DNA of 64,000 nt from Mycetohabitans endofungorum. Lineage in GTDB: Bacteria > Pseudomonadota > Gammaproteobacteria > Burkholderiales > Burkholderiaceae. The stretch covers positions 868,001-932,000 of the forward strand of contig NZ_CP132744.1 in NCBI RefSeq assembly GCF_037477895.1, given 5' to 3'. Under the pieces are notes generated by a model. That model was not told where the DNA came from. It was given only the letters and a program-made list of their open reading frames with translations, and searched no databases. Positions within the stretch are counted from its first letter, which is position 1; each line of letters starts with the position of its first letter. Position numbers and translations under genes: made by a program. Of the stretch, positions 21,021 through 34,200 are shown in pieces.

Positions 21021-21360
21021 GCTGGCTCCGCAAGGAGCCGCATGATAGCGACGGCCGCAACCTCAACAGTTCAGCCGCCAGACACGGCTTCCAGCTACTT
21101 CGCACTCGTGTGTTGAATCGGTGCTAATTCGCTGCGCAAACTTCACATAAAGTAGGCAAGAACCAGTATTACTTCGGCGCTAACATATTACCAATATACC
21201 GCAACCTTTCGCGCAAAATCGGCCAAAACAGCCGGCATGAGGCTGTCCAAGTAGCCAAATTTGGACTGGTAACGCTAAGGTGAATTGATAATGGCAAGTT
21301 GGCAGATCAATATGCCTATTGGCGGTGAGCTTGTTGGCGGCTGCTCGATGACACGTCAGA

Positions 21361-22122
21361 TCAACCCACCTTGACTAGTGGCCTAAGGCGTACCTCCATA
21401 CCCTGATCAGGCATCGATTTAGCCCGCCACCACTGTACGCAAGCTTCAGCTAGACAGGATACCGAATCGATCAAATGGATGCCACGGATCCCCTCAGGCA
21501 CCACCATTGGCAACTCGGTGCAGCCCAAAATCACAGCGTCGGCGTGCAACGCCTCGCATGCCGCAAGTGAACGGGCCAGTTGAGCCGACGCACCAGGAAG
21601 ATCGCCTGCTTTGCTGAGCGAGATGGCGGTACTCGTTAGCTCGATGATTTCATCTTCAGGTTCGATGAGACGCACGCCGGCATCAGTCAATGCGTGATCG
21701 TACAATCGATAACGGGTAGTGGAGCGTGTACCTAGCACGATTGCGCTCCCTGCTCCTGAGAGCGCAGTCTGCCGCGCGGTCGCGGAGATCATATCAATGA
21801 ACGGAATCCGCAAAGCCGCTGCGAATTCATCGCGCCAGTAGTGAGCGGTGTTGCACGCAATGGCGACGGCGCCGCATCCGGCTTGCGCTAATTGCGCAAG
21901 CCGCGCATGGATCATTGTCGGGACAATCGTGTCACCGTTCTCGATTGCAGTGGAGCGGTCCGGAATCTCTGGGCAGGAAAGCAGTAGAAAGGGGACATGG
22001 TCCTGATCGACCCGCGCGCCCGCACGTTGAGCCAGTAGCCGCAAGAAGTATGCGGTGGCCTCGCTGCCCATACCTCCTAAGATGCCAAGGCGGTCTTTTC
22101 CAAACGAAGCATTCGTTCTCAT
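21361..22122 (-). CDS. aspartate/glutamate racemase family protein
   Basis: The 253-residue product belongs to the PLP-independent Asp/Glu racemase superfamily. The start LGILGGMGSEAT is the typical aspartate-racemase N terminus. Both catalytic cysteines are present: Cys90 in IACNTAH and Cys201 in LGCTELP. It would make D-Asp or D-Glu (or epimerise a related acid). It is the last gene of the second NRPS locus, 164 bases behind the NRPS stop on the same strand, so it may supply a D-amino acid to that pathway; this is inference. An unrelated housekeeping role is possible. Confidence 0.85.
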   Translation of the reverse strand: MRTNASFGKDRLGILGGMGSEATAYFLRLLAQRAGARVDQDHVPFLLLSCPEIPDRSTAIENGDTIVPTMIHARLAQLAQAGCGAVAIACNTAHYWRDEFAAALRIPFIDMISATARQTALSGAGSAIVLGTRSTTRYRLYDHALTDAGVRLIEPEDEIIELTSTAISLSKAGDLPGASAQLARSLAACEALHADAVILGCTELPMVVPEGIRGIHLIDSVSCLAEACVQWWRAKSMPDQGMEVRLRPLVKVG

Positions 22123-22214
22123 CTACCCATCCTTAAATGTCGACGCTGTGACGCTTGATGACAGTCTTTATTCTGACGTCCCCAAACTTCTCGCAAAGAG
22201 CACTCGTGCTCGGC

Positions 22215-22260
22215 GTACCGGAGCCCAACCTTGGAAAGCTGTAGCGCTTCGCTCCGGTAC
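22215..22260. repeat. 10-bp perfect inverted repeat between NRPS and racemase genes
   Basis: GTACCGGAGC at 22215-22224 is repeated in inverse at 22251-22260 with 26 bases between. There is no T run behind either arm, so it is not a typical intrinsic terminator. It could be an operator or an RNA stem that separates NRPS and racemase expression. Confidence 0.4.
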
Positions 22261-22286
22261 CACCTCGCACGCGTACGGGTAAGCGT

Positions 22287-25200
22287 TTAACTCACCGTGC
22301 TTAGCTTCCGCGCAATGATGGGGCCAATTTGGGCTAACGGTTCCAATTGCATCATTGCGCCATGTTCACAGTCAATGGAATGCATCTCAACATGGCCTTT
22401 TACGTAAGCTCGCCATGTTTCCGGCTCTGGCCGATAGCCTGGCTTTTCTAATGCTGCTTTGATATGCAGCACATCCCCTTCGAACGAAGAGCGAGGAACA
22501 TAACGCTCGATCATTTGAGGTGTTTTTTCAAAGAAATCCAAAATGCTGTCAAATTGACGCTCATCTAATGCGGCATATAGGCTGCCTCCTTTGCGAAGCA
22601 TTTCCCGACGCTCTTCGAAATCGAGGGGCAGTTTTTCTGAACTGGCTGAATCGTATCCGGCCTCTGCCAGCAGATCGGCAATCATGTCCTGTCTGGCAAC
22701 CCGTCGCATGGGCTTGTTTTTCGTCCTAACGTAGCTATCCAAAAGGGCAAGTAAGGCAACGTGTTCGCCTTTCTTTTGAAGAATGCAAGCCATTTCAAAG
22801 GCAATGAGCCCACCCAAAGACCAGCCTACCAGTTGATAAGGACCGCTAGGTTGAATACGGCGGATTTGCTCAACGTAATCCAAGGCCATTTCTTCAATCG
22901 TTTCCGGAAGAGGCCCCGGGTCCGAAAGACAGCGCGCCTGCAAACTATAAAGAGGATGCTGGCGATCGATATATCGCAGGAGTCCGGCATAGCACCAACC
23001 CAGTTCTCCCGCCGGATGGATGCAGAACACCGGGGGGCGATCTCCGTGGGATCTGAGCGGCAATACGACTTGGAATAATGAGTCAAGCTCGGTCGGCTGG
23101 TCTGGCTGCTGGCTAAGACCCGCTACGGTAGGCGTTTCAAACAAGTTTCGAATGGACAGCTCCAAGCCGAGTGTGGTGCGGACACGGTTGATCAACCGTG
23201 CAGCCAGCAACGAATGGCCCCCTAACTCAAAAAAATTGTCGTCGATACCAACGTGGGCGACGCCCAGCACCTCGGCAAATAGTTCGCAAAGCACCTGTTC
23301 TTCAGCGGTGCGCGGCATGCGTGCTGTTGCCGTCACCGTCATTTCCGGCTCTGGCAGTGCTTTGCGATCGACCTTACCGTTTGGTGTAAGCGGCAATGCA
23401 TCAAGCACGACGAATACGGCCGGGATCATATAGTCCGGCAGGTTCTGACTTAGGTATTGTCTCAGTGTAGCGGGCGTAACCGTACAGTTTGCTGTTGCCA
23501 CCAAATAGGCCACTAAGCGTTTGTCTGCTGACCGGTCATCCTCCCGTGTGATGACCGTCGCTTGTGCAACATTGGGGTGGCTGGCTAGCGCCGCACTAAT
23601 TTCTTCCAACTCGACGCGAAAGCCGCGGATTTTGACTTGATGGTCGGTGCGGCCGAGATACTCGAGTTGGCCGTCTGCTCGCCATTTGGCCCAATCCCCG
23701 GTTCGATATAGCCGCTCGCCTTGGCCAAAGGGATTGGCGATAAAGCGCTCAGCGCTCAGCGCGGGTTGATTGACATAGCCCCGTGTCAGACCCGCGCCCG
23801 CAATATACAGCTCGCCGGCCACGCCACAGGGCACCGGATGCAAATACCGATCAAGCAGATAAACGCGCGCGTTGGACAAGGGCCGACCGATTGGCACGAT
23901 ACCGCTTGCCTGAGGCACGACTGCAAACCACGTGGAGGTCATCGTGCATTCGGTCGGACCATACTGATTAACCACATTAATCTGCTCGCCCAGCGTCTGG
24001 TGCACTTGAGTACATAAGTCCGCCTCAAGTGCCTCGCCGCTTGTCAAGATCGTGCGCAGCGTAGGGGTTGTTTGCGGGCCGTCAGCCACTTGGCAGACGC
24101 TGCGCAGCAAGCTGGGCGTGATGCTAAGCAACTTCGTGATGCCGTGCTCGTTGATTGCGCGCACGTACTGATGCGGCTCTTTGGCTTGCGTTGTTGGGAT
24201 CAGCACTGTCCGCGCGCCTGCCACGAGTGGACCAAGTAGATCGCGCACAGACGCATCAAAGGCCAGGCTGGCTACGTTGAGCACGGCATCGGCCTCAGTG
24301 AGACGGTATTGGCGCACTAGGAAGTTCAAGTAATTGGCCGCACTGCTGTGCTGGGTCATCACGCCTTTAGGCTTGCCCGTTGAGCCTGACGTATAGGTGA
24401 TATAGGCAAGATTGTGTGGTCTCACGACGCTGGTAGGCCGTGTTGAGGGCTGCGTGGCGATCTGAGTCCAGTGCGTATCCAGCGTCACGGTCTGAGCCTG
24501 GATGGCGGGCAACAGCGGCTCAAGGTGAGGCTGTAGCACCAATGCTGCGACTTGTGCATCCTCCAGCATATAAGCGATGCGCTCAGCCGGATAGCTTGGA
24601 TCCAGGGGCAAGTAGGCGCCCCCTGCTTTCAAGATACCCAATAAGCCCACAAGCATTTGCAGCGAGCGTTCGGCACATAGGGCCACGATGACTTCGGTTC
24701 CTACGCCCATGGCACGGAGATGATGCGCAAGCTGGTTGGCCCGTTGGTCCAACTCGGCGTAAGTCATCTGCTGCGTTTCAAATACCGCAGCGATTGCGTT
24801 CGGCGTGCGTTGCACCTGCTCTTCAAATAGCTGGTGCAAGGTTGGCGCAGATGAAAAGTCAGCTGCCGTATCATTCCACGCTGTGAGCAGTTGATGCCGT
24901 TCCGTGATGCTGAGCAGCGGCAGGTCTGACAGGCGCTGCGTCGGGTCGGCAACCACCGCCTCAAGCACGTTAATCCAATGCTGCCCCAGCCGCTTGATTG
25001 TCTCGGCGTCAAACAGGTCAGTCGTATATTGCAGCCAGCCTTCAATGCCGTCCGACATTTCACCAAAGTGCAGTGTTAAGTCGAATTTGGTACTAAGGCG
25101 TTCCAGATCGATCTTCTCAACGGTCAGTCCCGGTAGGACAAAATCCGACATGGGCACATTGAACCCATTGATCATGACCTGAAAAATCGGTTGACGAGAC

Positions 25201-28200
25201 AGGTCGCGTACGGGTTGTAGTACTTCCACCAATTTTTCGAAAGGCACCGCCTGGTGCGCATAGGCGCCCAGTGTGGTTTCGCGCACCTGCGCCAACAATT
25301 CGTTGAAGCGGGGATTACCCGACAAGTTGGTACGCAACGCCAAAGTATTGATAAAAAATCCGATGAGCGCTTCAGTTTGCACTTGCGTGCGTCCTGCGAT
25401 CGGTGAGCCCACGACGATATCGTCTTGCCCGCTCCAGCGACTGAGCACGACCTGGAATGCGGCGAGCAACGTCATGTATAACGTTGCACCTTCGCGCTGT
25501 GCCAGCGCTTTGAGTTGCGCGGCAAGCGCCGCCGGCACGTGCACCGCGAGGCCATGCCCACGGCCGCTTGGCACGGCAGGCCGCGGCCGGTCAGTTGGCA
25601 ACTCCAACGCAGCAGGCGCTCCCGCCAATTGCTTGCGCCAGTAATTTAGCTCCCGTTCTAGCGCTTCGTCCTTGAGCCATGCGCGCTGCCAAAGCGCATA
25701 ATCGGCATATTGGATCGGTAGTTCGGGTAATGGTGAGCCTTGCTTTTGACTAAAGGCCGTATATAACGCTTGGATTTCCCGTGTCAGCACACCTAGAGAC
25801 CAGCCATCCGAAATAATGTGATGCAATATCACGCTTAACACATGAGTATCAGGCGCGAGACGTAGCAGTGCAAAGCGCACCAGCGGCCCTGCAGTCAGAT
25901 CGAACGGCTGTTGAGCGGCGGCTAGCAGAAAATGCATGACGTCATGCTCAGCCACTTCATGCGGTATCAGTTCAACCGTCCAGGGCGGATTGACCACTTG
26001 CACACCGTCACCCTCATGGGTTTCAAACCGGGTGCGTAATGTTTCATGACGCTGGACGATTTCACTTAATGCGGCAGCCAGTGCAGCGACATCCAATTTA
26101 CCCGTCAAGCGCATGGCAATCGGTATTTGGTACGCTGCGCCTTGCCCTAATTGTTCCAAGAACCACAGACGTTCTTGCGCGAACGACAAAGGCAAAATGG
26201 TGGGACGCGTTTGCGTGGTCAACGCTGGAATGTCGAGGTCACGACTTTGCCGCAATGCGTCCAGACGAGGTGTCAGTTCGGCAATAGTAGGCGCTTCAAA
26301 CAGCGCGCGCACCGGCAGTTCGGCCCCCAACGCTTGCTGGACTCGGGCTGCAAAGCGCATCGCTAGTAACGAGTGTCCTCCAAGTTCAAAGAAGTTGTCG
26401 TCAATACCCACGCGTGGCAGACCAAGTACTTCGGCGGCCAACTCAGTCAGCGTTTGCTCCTGAGGCGAACGCGGGGCGCGGTAGCGTTCCGAAATAAAAT
26501 TCGGTGCTGGCAGTGCTTGACGGTCCACTTTGTTATTCGGCGTCAGCGGCATGGTGTCGAGCCTGACGAACGCCGATGGCACCATATAGTCTGGCAAGCT
26601 GCCTTTGAGCTGATCGCGCAGCGCAGTGGTGTCGATAGTGTCATCGCTGACGAAATAGGCTACCAATCGTTTTTCGCCTGGCTCGTCCTCCCGCGCTACG
26701 ACTACAGCTTGATGGATGGACGGATAGGCCAGTAGTTGCGTTTCAATCTCGCCGAGTTCGACGCGAATGCCTCGGATCTTGACTTGATGGTCGGTGCGGC
26801 CCAGATACTGAAGTTGGCCATCGGCTCGCCATTTGGCCAAGTCGCCGGTTCGATATAGCCGCTCGCCGTGCCCGAACGGGTTTGCGATAAAGCGCTCGGC
26901 GCTCAACGCAGGCCGCTTGAAATAGCCGCGCGCCAACCCGACACTGGCGATGTACAACTCGCCGACCACGCCCGGTGGAACCAGTTGCAGATGTCGATCC
27001 AGTACGTAGACGCGTGCGTTCGAGATTGCGCGGCCGATCGGCACGATGCCGCTTGGCTGAGGCACGGCCGCGAACCAGGTTGAGCTGAGCGTGCACTCGG
27101 TCGGGCCGTACTGGTTGATCACGGCAACTTGCGCGCCGAACACTTGGCGAAGCCGATCGCACAAGGCCGCTTCCAGCGGCTCGCCGCAGGTCAAGATTGC
27201 CTGCAGTGCCAGTTGGGGCAAGGGGCGGTCTTGAGCCGCCTCGCACAGGCTGCGCAGGAAGCTGGGCGTGATGCTGAGGATTTTGGTGACGCCCTGCTCG
27301 TGGATCACGGACAAATACTTGTGCGGCTCCTTGGCCTGCGCGGTAGGCACCAATACGGCTCGCCCCCCCGAGGTCAGCGGACCGAACAGGTCACGCACCG
27401 ACGGGTCGAAGGCCAAGCCTGACACATTCAGCACGACGTCCGCTGCGGTGAGCTGATAATGACGAGTCAGGAAGGCCAGATAATTGGCGACGCCACAATG
27501 TCGGATCATGACCCCTTTGGGCCGCCCGGTCGAACCCGACGTATAGATGACGTAAGCGAGATGCGCAGGCGTCACCCCGCTGTGCGGCGTATGGTGCGGC
27601 TGGGTCGCGATGTCGTGCCAGTCGGCATCCAAGCGCACACGTCGGGCGTCGGTGGCGGGCAATTGCGTTTCGAGGTGAGCTTGCGTGACCAGTACGGGGG
27701 CGCTGGCTTCTTCCAGCATATAAGCGAGGCGCTCGGGCGGGTAGCTAGGGTCCAGCGGCGCGTAAGCGCCACCGGCCTTCAAAATGCCTAATATGCCGAC
27801 CAGCATCTCGATTGAGCGCTCGACGCATAGCCCTACGATGACTTCAGGGCCGACGCCCAAAGCGCGAAGGTGATGGGCAAGCTGGTTAGCGCGCGTGTTC
27901 AGCTCAGCATAGGTCATCTGTTGCGCTTCGCACACGGCAGCTACCGCGTGCGGCGCACGCTGCGCTTGCGTCTCGAAAAGCTGATGCAGGGTTTGTGTGT
28001 CCGGATAATCGGCTGCGGTGTCGTTCCACGTCGTGAGCAATTGATGTTGCTCTGCGGCGCTGAGCAGCGGCAGTTCAGACAGGCGCTGCGCTGGATTGGC
28101 GGCCACTGCCTCGAGCACATTGACCCAATGCTGGCCGAGTCGCTCGATCGTGTCAGCATCGAACAAGTCCGTCGCATATTGTAGCCAGCCGTCGATGCCG

Positions 28201-31200
28201 TCCGATGTCTCACCAAAGTACAGCGTGAGATCAAACTTCGTGCCAAACGTATCGAATTGGACCGGTTCGGCGATGAGCCCTGGCAAAGCCAGGTTCGATG
28301 TCGACAGGTTGAGTCCATTGACCATGACTTGCACAATCGGTGCACGCGACAGGTCCCGAACGCGCTGTAACACTTCTACCAGCTTCTCAAATGGCACCGC
28401 CTGATACGCATAGGCCTCTAACGCGGTCTCCCGCACCTGCGCCAACAATTCGTTGAAGCGGGGATTACCCGACAAGTCGGTACGCAGCGCCAAGGTATTG
28501 AGGAAGAAGCCTAACAGTCCTTCCGTTTGTGCCTGCGTGCGCCCCGCAATCGGAGAGCCAACCACGATATCATCTTGCCCGCTCCAGCGGCTGAGTACAA
28601 TTTGGAACGCCGTGAGCAACGTCATGTATAACGTTGCGCCTTCACGTTGCGCTAGCGCTTTGAGTTGCGCGGCAAGCGCCGCCGGCACGTGCACCGCGAG
28701 GCCATGCCCACGGCCGCTTGGCACGGCGGGCCGCGGTCGGTCGGTTGGCAACTCCAACGCAGCAGGCGCTCCCGCCAATTGCTTGCGCCAGTAATTTAGC
28801 TCCCGTTCTAGCGCTTCGTCCTTGAGCCATGCGCGCTGCCAAAGCGCATAATCGGCATATTGGACTGGTAGCTCGGGCAGGGGCGAGGGCTGACCCTGAA
28901 CAAACGCGCTGTACAGTTCGTTCAGTTCGCGCGTGAGTACGCCGATTGACCAGCCATCAGAGATGATGTGGTGCAACACAATACTCAGCACATGAACATT
29001 GGAAGCAAGCCGTAGTAATTCAAAGCGCACCAGCGGGCCCGTAGCCAAATTGAACGGTTGTTCAGCGCCGGCTTGCAGATAATTGACAAGCTCGCATTCA
29101 TCAAGCTCACGCGGTTTGAGCGTGACCGTCCATGGCGGATCGATTACTTGTACGCCGGTGCCATCGCGCGCCTCGAATCGGGTACGCAAAGCCTCATGGC
29201 GCCGAACGATTTCGCTGAGCGCGGCGTTTAATGCTGACACGTCTAGTTGCCCCGTCAATCGGGTAGCCATCGGTATCTGATAAGCGTCGCCTTGCCCTAA
29301 CTGGTCTAAGAACCACAGACGTTCTTGCGCGAAAGACAACGGTAGTGCGTCGGGCCTGGGCTGAACTGTCAGCGCGGGGATGGACAGTTCATTGTTTTGT
29401 TGCATTGCTGTGATGCGGGGAGCCAGCTCCGCCACGCTTGCGGCCTCGAACAACGTGCGAATAGGGACCTCAACGCCTAACGTGGCTCGGATGCGGCTGA
29501 TCAGGCGGGTCGCCAGCAGTGAATGCCCGCCCAAGTCGAAGAATCGGTCGTCAATGCCGACACGCGGCAGGCCGAGCACTTCTGCAAATAGCTCGGCCAG
29601 CGTCTGTTCTTGTGGCGAGCGCGCAGCTCGGTAGTGTTCAGAGACAAAATCCGGCGCCGGTAGCGCTTTGCGGTCGAGTTTGCCGTTGGGCGTGAGGGGC
29701 AAGTTCTCCAGCAGCACCATGGCGGCCGGCACCATGTAGGCCGGCAGCGCAGAGGCCGCGTAGCGACGAATGTCCGCAAGCTGATCAAGCTTAGCGGGGT
29801 TATTCGCATGGGCGCCAGGCGCCTGATTAGCCAGCGCGGGCGAGGGTAAGTACAGGTCAGTGAACGTGGCGTTAGCCGCTTCGCTAGCCTGAACGAGCAA
29901 GATATCCATGCACGCTTGCGCGTCGCCTGACCAAGTCGCGGCAACCCAATAGCCGCACGCCTGGCCCAGTGCATGGAAGTCGTCGGGCGTTAACCCTTCT
30001 GCCTGCGTGCTACCTGCTTTGAGTCGATGCTGGACGGTCGCAATATCGCAGCCGCGCTCGAGCGCTTGCATGGCCTCGATTTCCCGTTCCAGGCGTGCGT
30101 TGGGCACGCCTACGATACGCAGGTGTGTGGGACGTTGCGTGTTCAGATGAGCTTTCAACGTGTCGAGATCAGCGAGCTGCTGACCCCAGTACCACTGTGG
30201 CACTTGAGCTAGCGAAAGCGTTTGAATAGGCGCTGTTGACTGTTTATGCAGCACCACATCGTAGCGGTAGCGGCTTAGCTCATTTTCATATGGACCCCGC
30301 TTGAGTTGAATATCGACCGTGGCGATGGTGTCAATCGTACGCGGTAGCGTACTGAAGAACGCCGGCGCGAGTAGCAGTTCTTTTTCCGCGAGTAATGCTT
30401 GCTCGATACGTCGGCGTACGGTGGATACGTCATCAACGGCAGGATTGGCTTGATGCAGCTGCACGGCGCTGACAAAGCAATTCAGTAGGCTGAAGTTGCG
30501 CACGTCGCCGACAAAAAGCACACCACCGGGTGCAAGCAGTGCCATCGCTTGGCGCAGTACATCTTGTAAATAGCTGACATTGGGAAAGTACTGTGCCACC
30601 GAGTTGATCACGATGGTGTCGAAATAGCCTGACGGCAGTCCTTCGGTAACATGGGCCGCCTGCGTGCGTAATTCCACGCGCGAGGCCAATTCTGGATAGT
30701 GCGTCAGTTGCGCCTGGAGTGCCTCGATGGTGGGCATCGAGAAGTCTGTGCCCCAATAGGCTTCGCAATGCGGTGCTAGATGGGCGAGCAGCAGGCCGCT
30801 GCCCACACCGATTTCCAATAGTCGTCGGGGTTGGAGTGCTTGAATCCGTGCGACTGTGGCTGCACGCCATGCCTGCATGGCTGGCAGTGGGATCGGGCGC
30901 CCATCATAACTGCTGTCCCAGCCGACGAAATTCTCGCCAAAGGCACTGGATTGGTGGCTGCCGTAGTGGGTATCGTAGATCGTTTGCCATTCGCCGACCT
31001 GGCGCTCTTCAGTGGCCGCATTACGCTCAGCAGTCGTTTTATCGAGCGTGACATAGCCAACCAGCTGTGTGTGGCCTGGGCGGTCTTCGCGGGCAATCAC
31101 CGCTGCCTGGGCGACGGCCGGGTGGCGACACAGCACGGCCTCGATTTCGCCTGGCTCGATCCGGAAGCCGCGCAACTTGACTTGATGATCGGCACGGCCG

Positions 31201-34200
31201 AGGAAATCGAGTGTCCCGTCCGCTCGCCAGCGAGCTAGATCGCCGGTGCGGTACAAGCGCGCGCCTGCTGGGCCAAACGGCGCGGCAACGAAGCGTTCCG
31301 CCGTCAAAGCAGGGCGCTTGAGATAACCGCGTGCGAGCCCGATGCCACCAATATAAAGCTCGCCCGACACGCCGACTGGCACCGGCTGTAGATGCTCGTC
31401 TAAGACGTACAACTGGGTGTTGTCAATCGGCCGGCCAATTGATGAGGCTACTTCGGTAGCCGCCTCGTCAGGTAAAAACCGCCGCATCGCCACACATACT
31501 GTTGCCTCGGTGGGCCCGTACGCATTTGTCATGCGCTGCGACTGCGACCACTGTTCGACGAGGTGCGGAGGGCAGGATTCGCCGGCAACGATCAAATGCG
31601 AGCAGCTGGACAGGCTGTCGGCGGGCAGGGCTGCCAACGCGCTGGGCGGCAATGTGGCGTGGGTAATCGCTTGTTCTGATGCAAGCTTTGCCAGCGCGTC
31701 TCCCGGCAACAACTGCTCTGAGCGCCCGAGGACCAACGTTGCGCCTGACAGCAGCGACATGCACAGTTCCCAGAAAGCGGCATCAAAGCTCAATGAGGCA
31801 AACTGCAGGACACGGCTGTTCGGGTTCAGCGAAAAGCGCTTGATTTGGGCAGCTGTTAAATTATGGCTGCCGGCATGCGTGACCACAACGCCCTTCGGTT
31901 TTCCGGTCGAGCCGGAAGTGTAGATGACATAGGCGGGATGCCGAGGAGCGAGTGGCCGGCAACGATGGATGTCGCTCGGATTAAATTCGGATAGCTGCGT
32001 TAGCGCGGCGTAGACAGCCGGATCATCCAAATGAAGAACCGCGGTGTACTCGTAGGGTAAGCGCTTTGCGCTCGATGCATTGGTGAGGATGCGCTTGGGC
32101 TGCGCATCCTTTAGCATGAAAGCCAGTCGTTCGCACGGATAGTCCGGGTCGAGCGGCAGATAGGCCGCGCCCGCTTTCAAAATACCCAGCAATGCGCTGA
32201 TCATCTGCGGCGAGCGCGGTAGCGCTAGGGCGACGATATCCTCCGGGCCAATGCCCTCGGCAATCAAATAATGCGCAAGGCGATTGGCTTGGGCATTCAA
32301 TTCAGCATAGCTGACGTGTTGATCTTCGAAGATTAGTGCGATGGCATCAGGCGCTTTGGCCACCTGCGCCTCGAATAGTGCGGGCAGCGTTGCTTCGCAG
32401 ATCGGCTGCGCCGTATCGTTCCAACCGTTGAGCAATTGCTGCCGTTCAGCCGTCTCCAGAAGATCGATGTGACCGATCGGTTGCGCAGGCGCGTCGGCGA
32501 TGGCTTCCAACAAGCGGATGAAGCGGCGGGCCAATCTGTCTACCGTGTCACGATCGAACAGGTCAGTCGCATATTCGATCAATCCTTCCAGCCCCTGCGC
32601 ACTGCCATCTGTACTCAGTACTTCATCAAAGCTGAAGAATAAGTCAAATTTGGCGGTAAAAGTATCAATAGGTTCGGGTATTAAACGCAGGCCAGGCAGG
32701 TCAAATGGCTGCACAGCCGTGTTTTGTAATACCAATGAAACTTGAAAGAGGGGGTGATGTGCGGTTGAGCGGGTTGGATTAAGCCGTTCAACGAGCTGTT
32801 CAAACGGTGCATCCTGATGGGCATAAGCAGCCAGACAAGTCTCACGCACTCGTTTCAGCAGTGCATTGAAGCTCGGGTTACCTGATGTGTTGGTGCGCAG
32901 AACCAAGGTATTGACAAAAAAGCCGATCAGCTCGTCCAGCGCTTCGTCGGTACGTCCAGCAATGGCGGTGCCGATTGGAATGTCGTTGCCGGCGCCCAGA
33001 CGGGTCAGCAACGTCGCCAATGCCGCTTGCAACACCATGAACAGGCTGGCTTCGTGGGCACGAGCAAGTGCCTGTAGCTTGCCGTGCAGCGTGGCATCGA
33101 TTCGCATGGCCACATAGTCGCCGTGATAACTGGCCACGGGCGGTCGCGCCCGGTCAAACGGTAGCTCCAACCGTTCGGGCAGACCGGCCAAGGTTCGCTC
33201 CCAGTACGCGAACTGACGGCCAATCATGCTGTGCGGATCATGCTCATTACCAAATAACGCCTGTTGCCACAGCGTATAGTCGGCATATTGCACAGGCAAC
33301 GGCGCCCAGGTTGGCGCCTGACCTTCGAGCCGGGCTGCATAGGCGCGGCCCAAGTCGTGGGCCAGTGGCGCCATTGACCAGCCATCGCCAGCGATATGGT
33401 GTAACAGCAGCAATAGCACGTGCTCTTGTGCGTCGAGCCGAAACAGCCACGCGCGCAGCGGGATTTCGCGGGACAGGTCGAAATGGTGAATTGCCGCTTG
33501 AGCCAACCTTTGTGACAGCGTTTCTGCTGTCACCTGGATTGTCTCCAGGGTGAGCGAGGCAGCTTCGACAGCGATGATCTGTTGCGTGGCGACACCGTTG
33601 ATGTCCTTGAAGACAGTGCGCAAGCTCTCATGGCGGGCTAGCAGGTCGTTCAACGCGGCCTGCAAAGCGTGGGTGTCCACCGTGCCAAACAGGCGTAACG
33701 GCAACGGCATGTTATAGGTGGCGCTGGGCCCTTCGAACTGGTGAGTAAACCATAAGCGGCGCTGCGCGAAGGACAACGGTAGGGTGGCGGGGCGTGGCTG
33801 TGGACGCAGAGGCGGCCGGGCGAACGCGTTAGGCGTGAGGCGCTGCGCCAAGTCGGCGACCGTGGGGGCTTCAAACAACGTGCGAATCGCGACGTCAATG
33901 TCCAACGCAGCGCGAATGCGGCTAATCAAACGCATCGCCAATAGCGAATGCCCGCCCAGGTCAAAGAAGTTATCGTCGATACCGACGGTCTCTAAGTCCA
34001 ATACCTCAGCGAACAGGTTAGCCAACAGCGTTTCTGCCGCGGTGCGTGGCGCTTGAGCGCTGCTCGAGCTGAAGTCGGGAGCCGGTAGCGCCTGGCGATC
34101 GATTTTGCCGTTCGCCGTCAGCGGCAGCGCATCGAGTTCGATGAAGGCGGCCGGCATCATATAGCTGGGCAGTATTTGGCCAAGATGGGATTTCAGTTCG

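Larger units (their letters stand above)
18721..21084 (-). mobile_element. IS21-family insertion sequence, apparently intact
   Basis: The element carries istA and istB on the minus strand. Its ends fit imperfect terminal inverted repeats: TGTCTGGCG at 18721-18729 and its complement CGCCAGACA at 21076-21084. The left end continues with a CAACTAAAAAAGCCGCC segment followed by a partial repeat (CAACTAAAATTGCCGCC), as is usual for the multiple end repeats of IS21. I see no perfect target duplication (flanks GGCCTT and CGGCTT). It lies 80 bases behind the first NRPS gene and about 275 bases from the racemase gene of the second locus. Confidence 0.85.

Noticed and set aside
18711..21090. Target site duplication of the IS21 element
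   Set aside because: The flanks (GGCCTT and CGGCTT) are not a perfect match, so I do not claim one.
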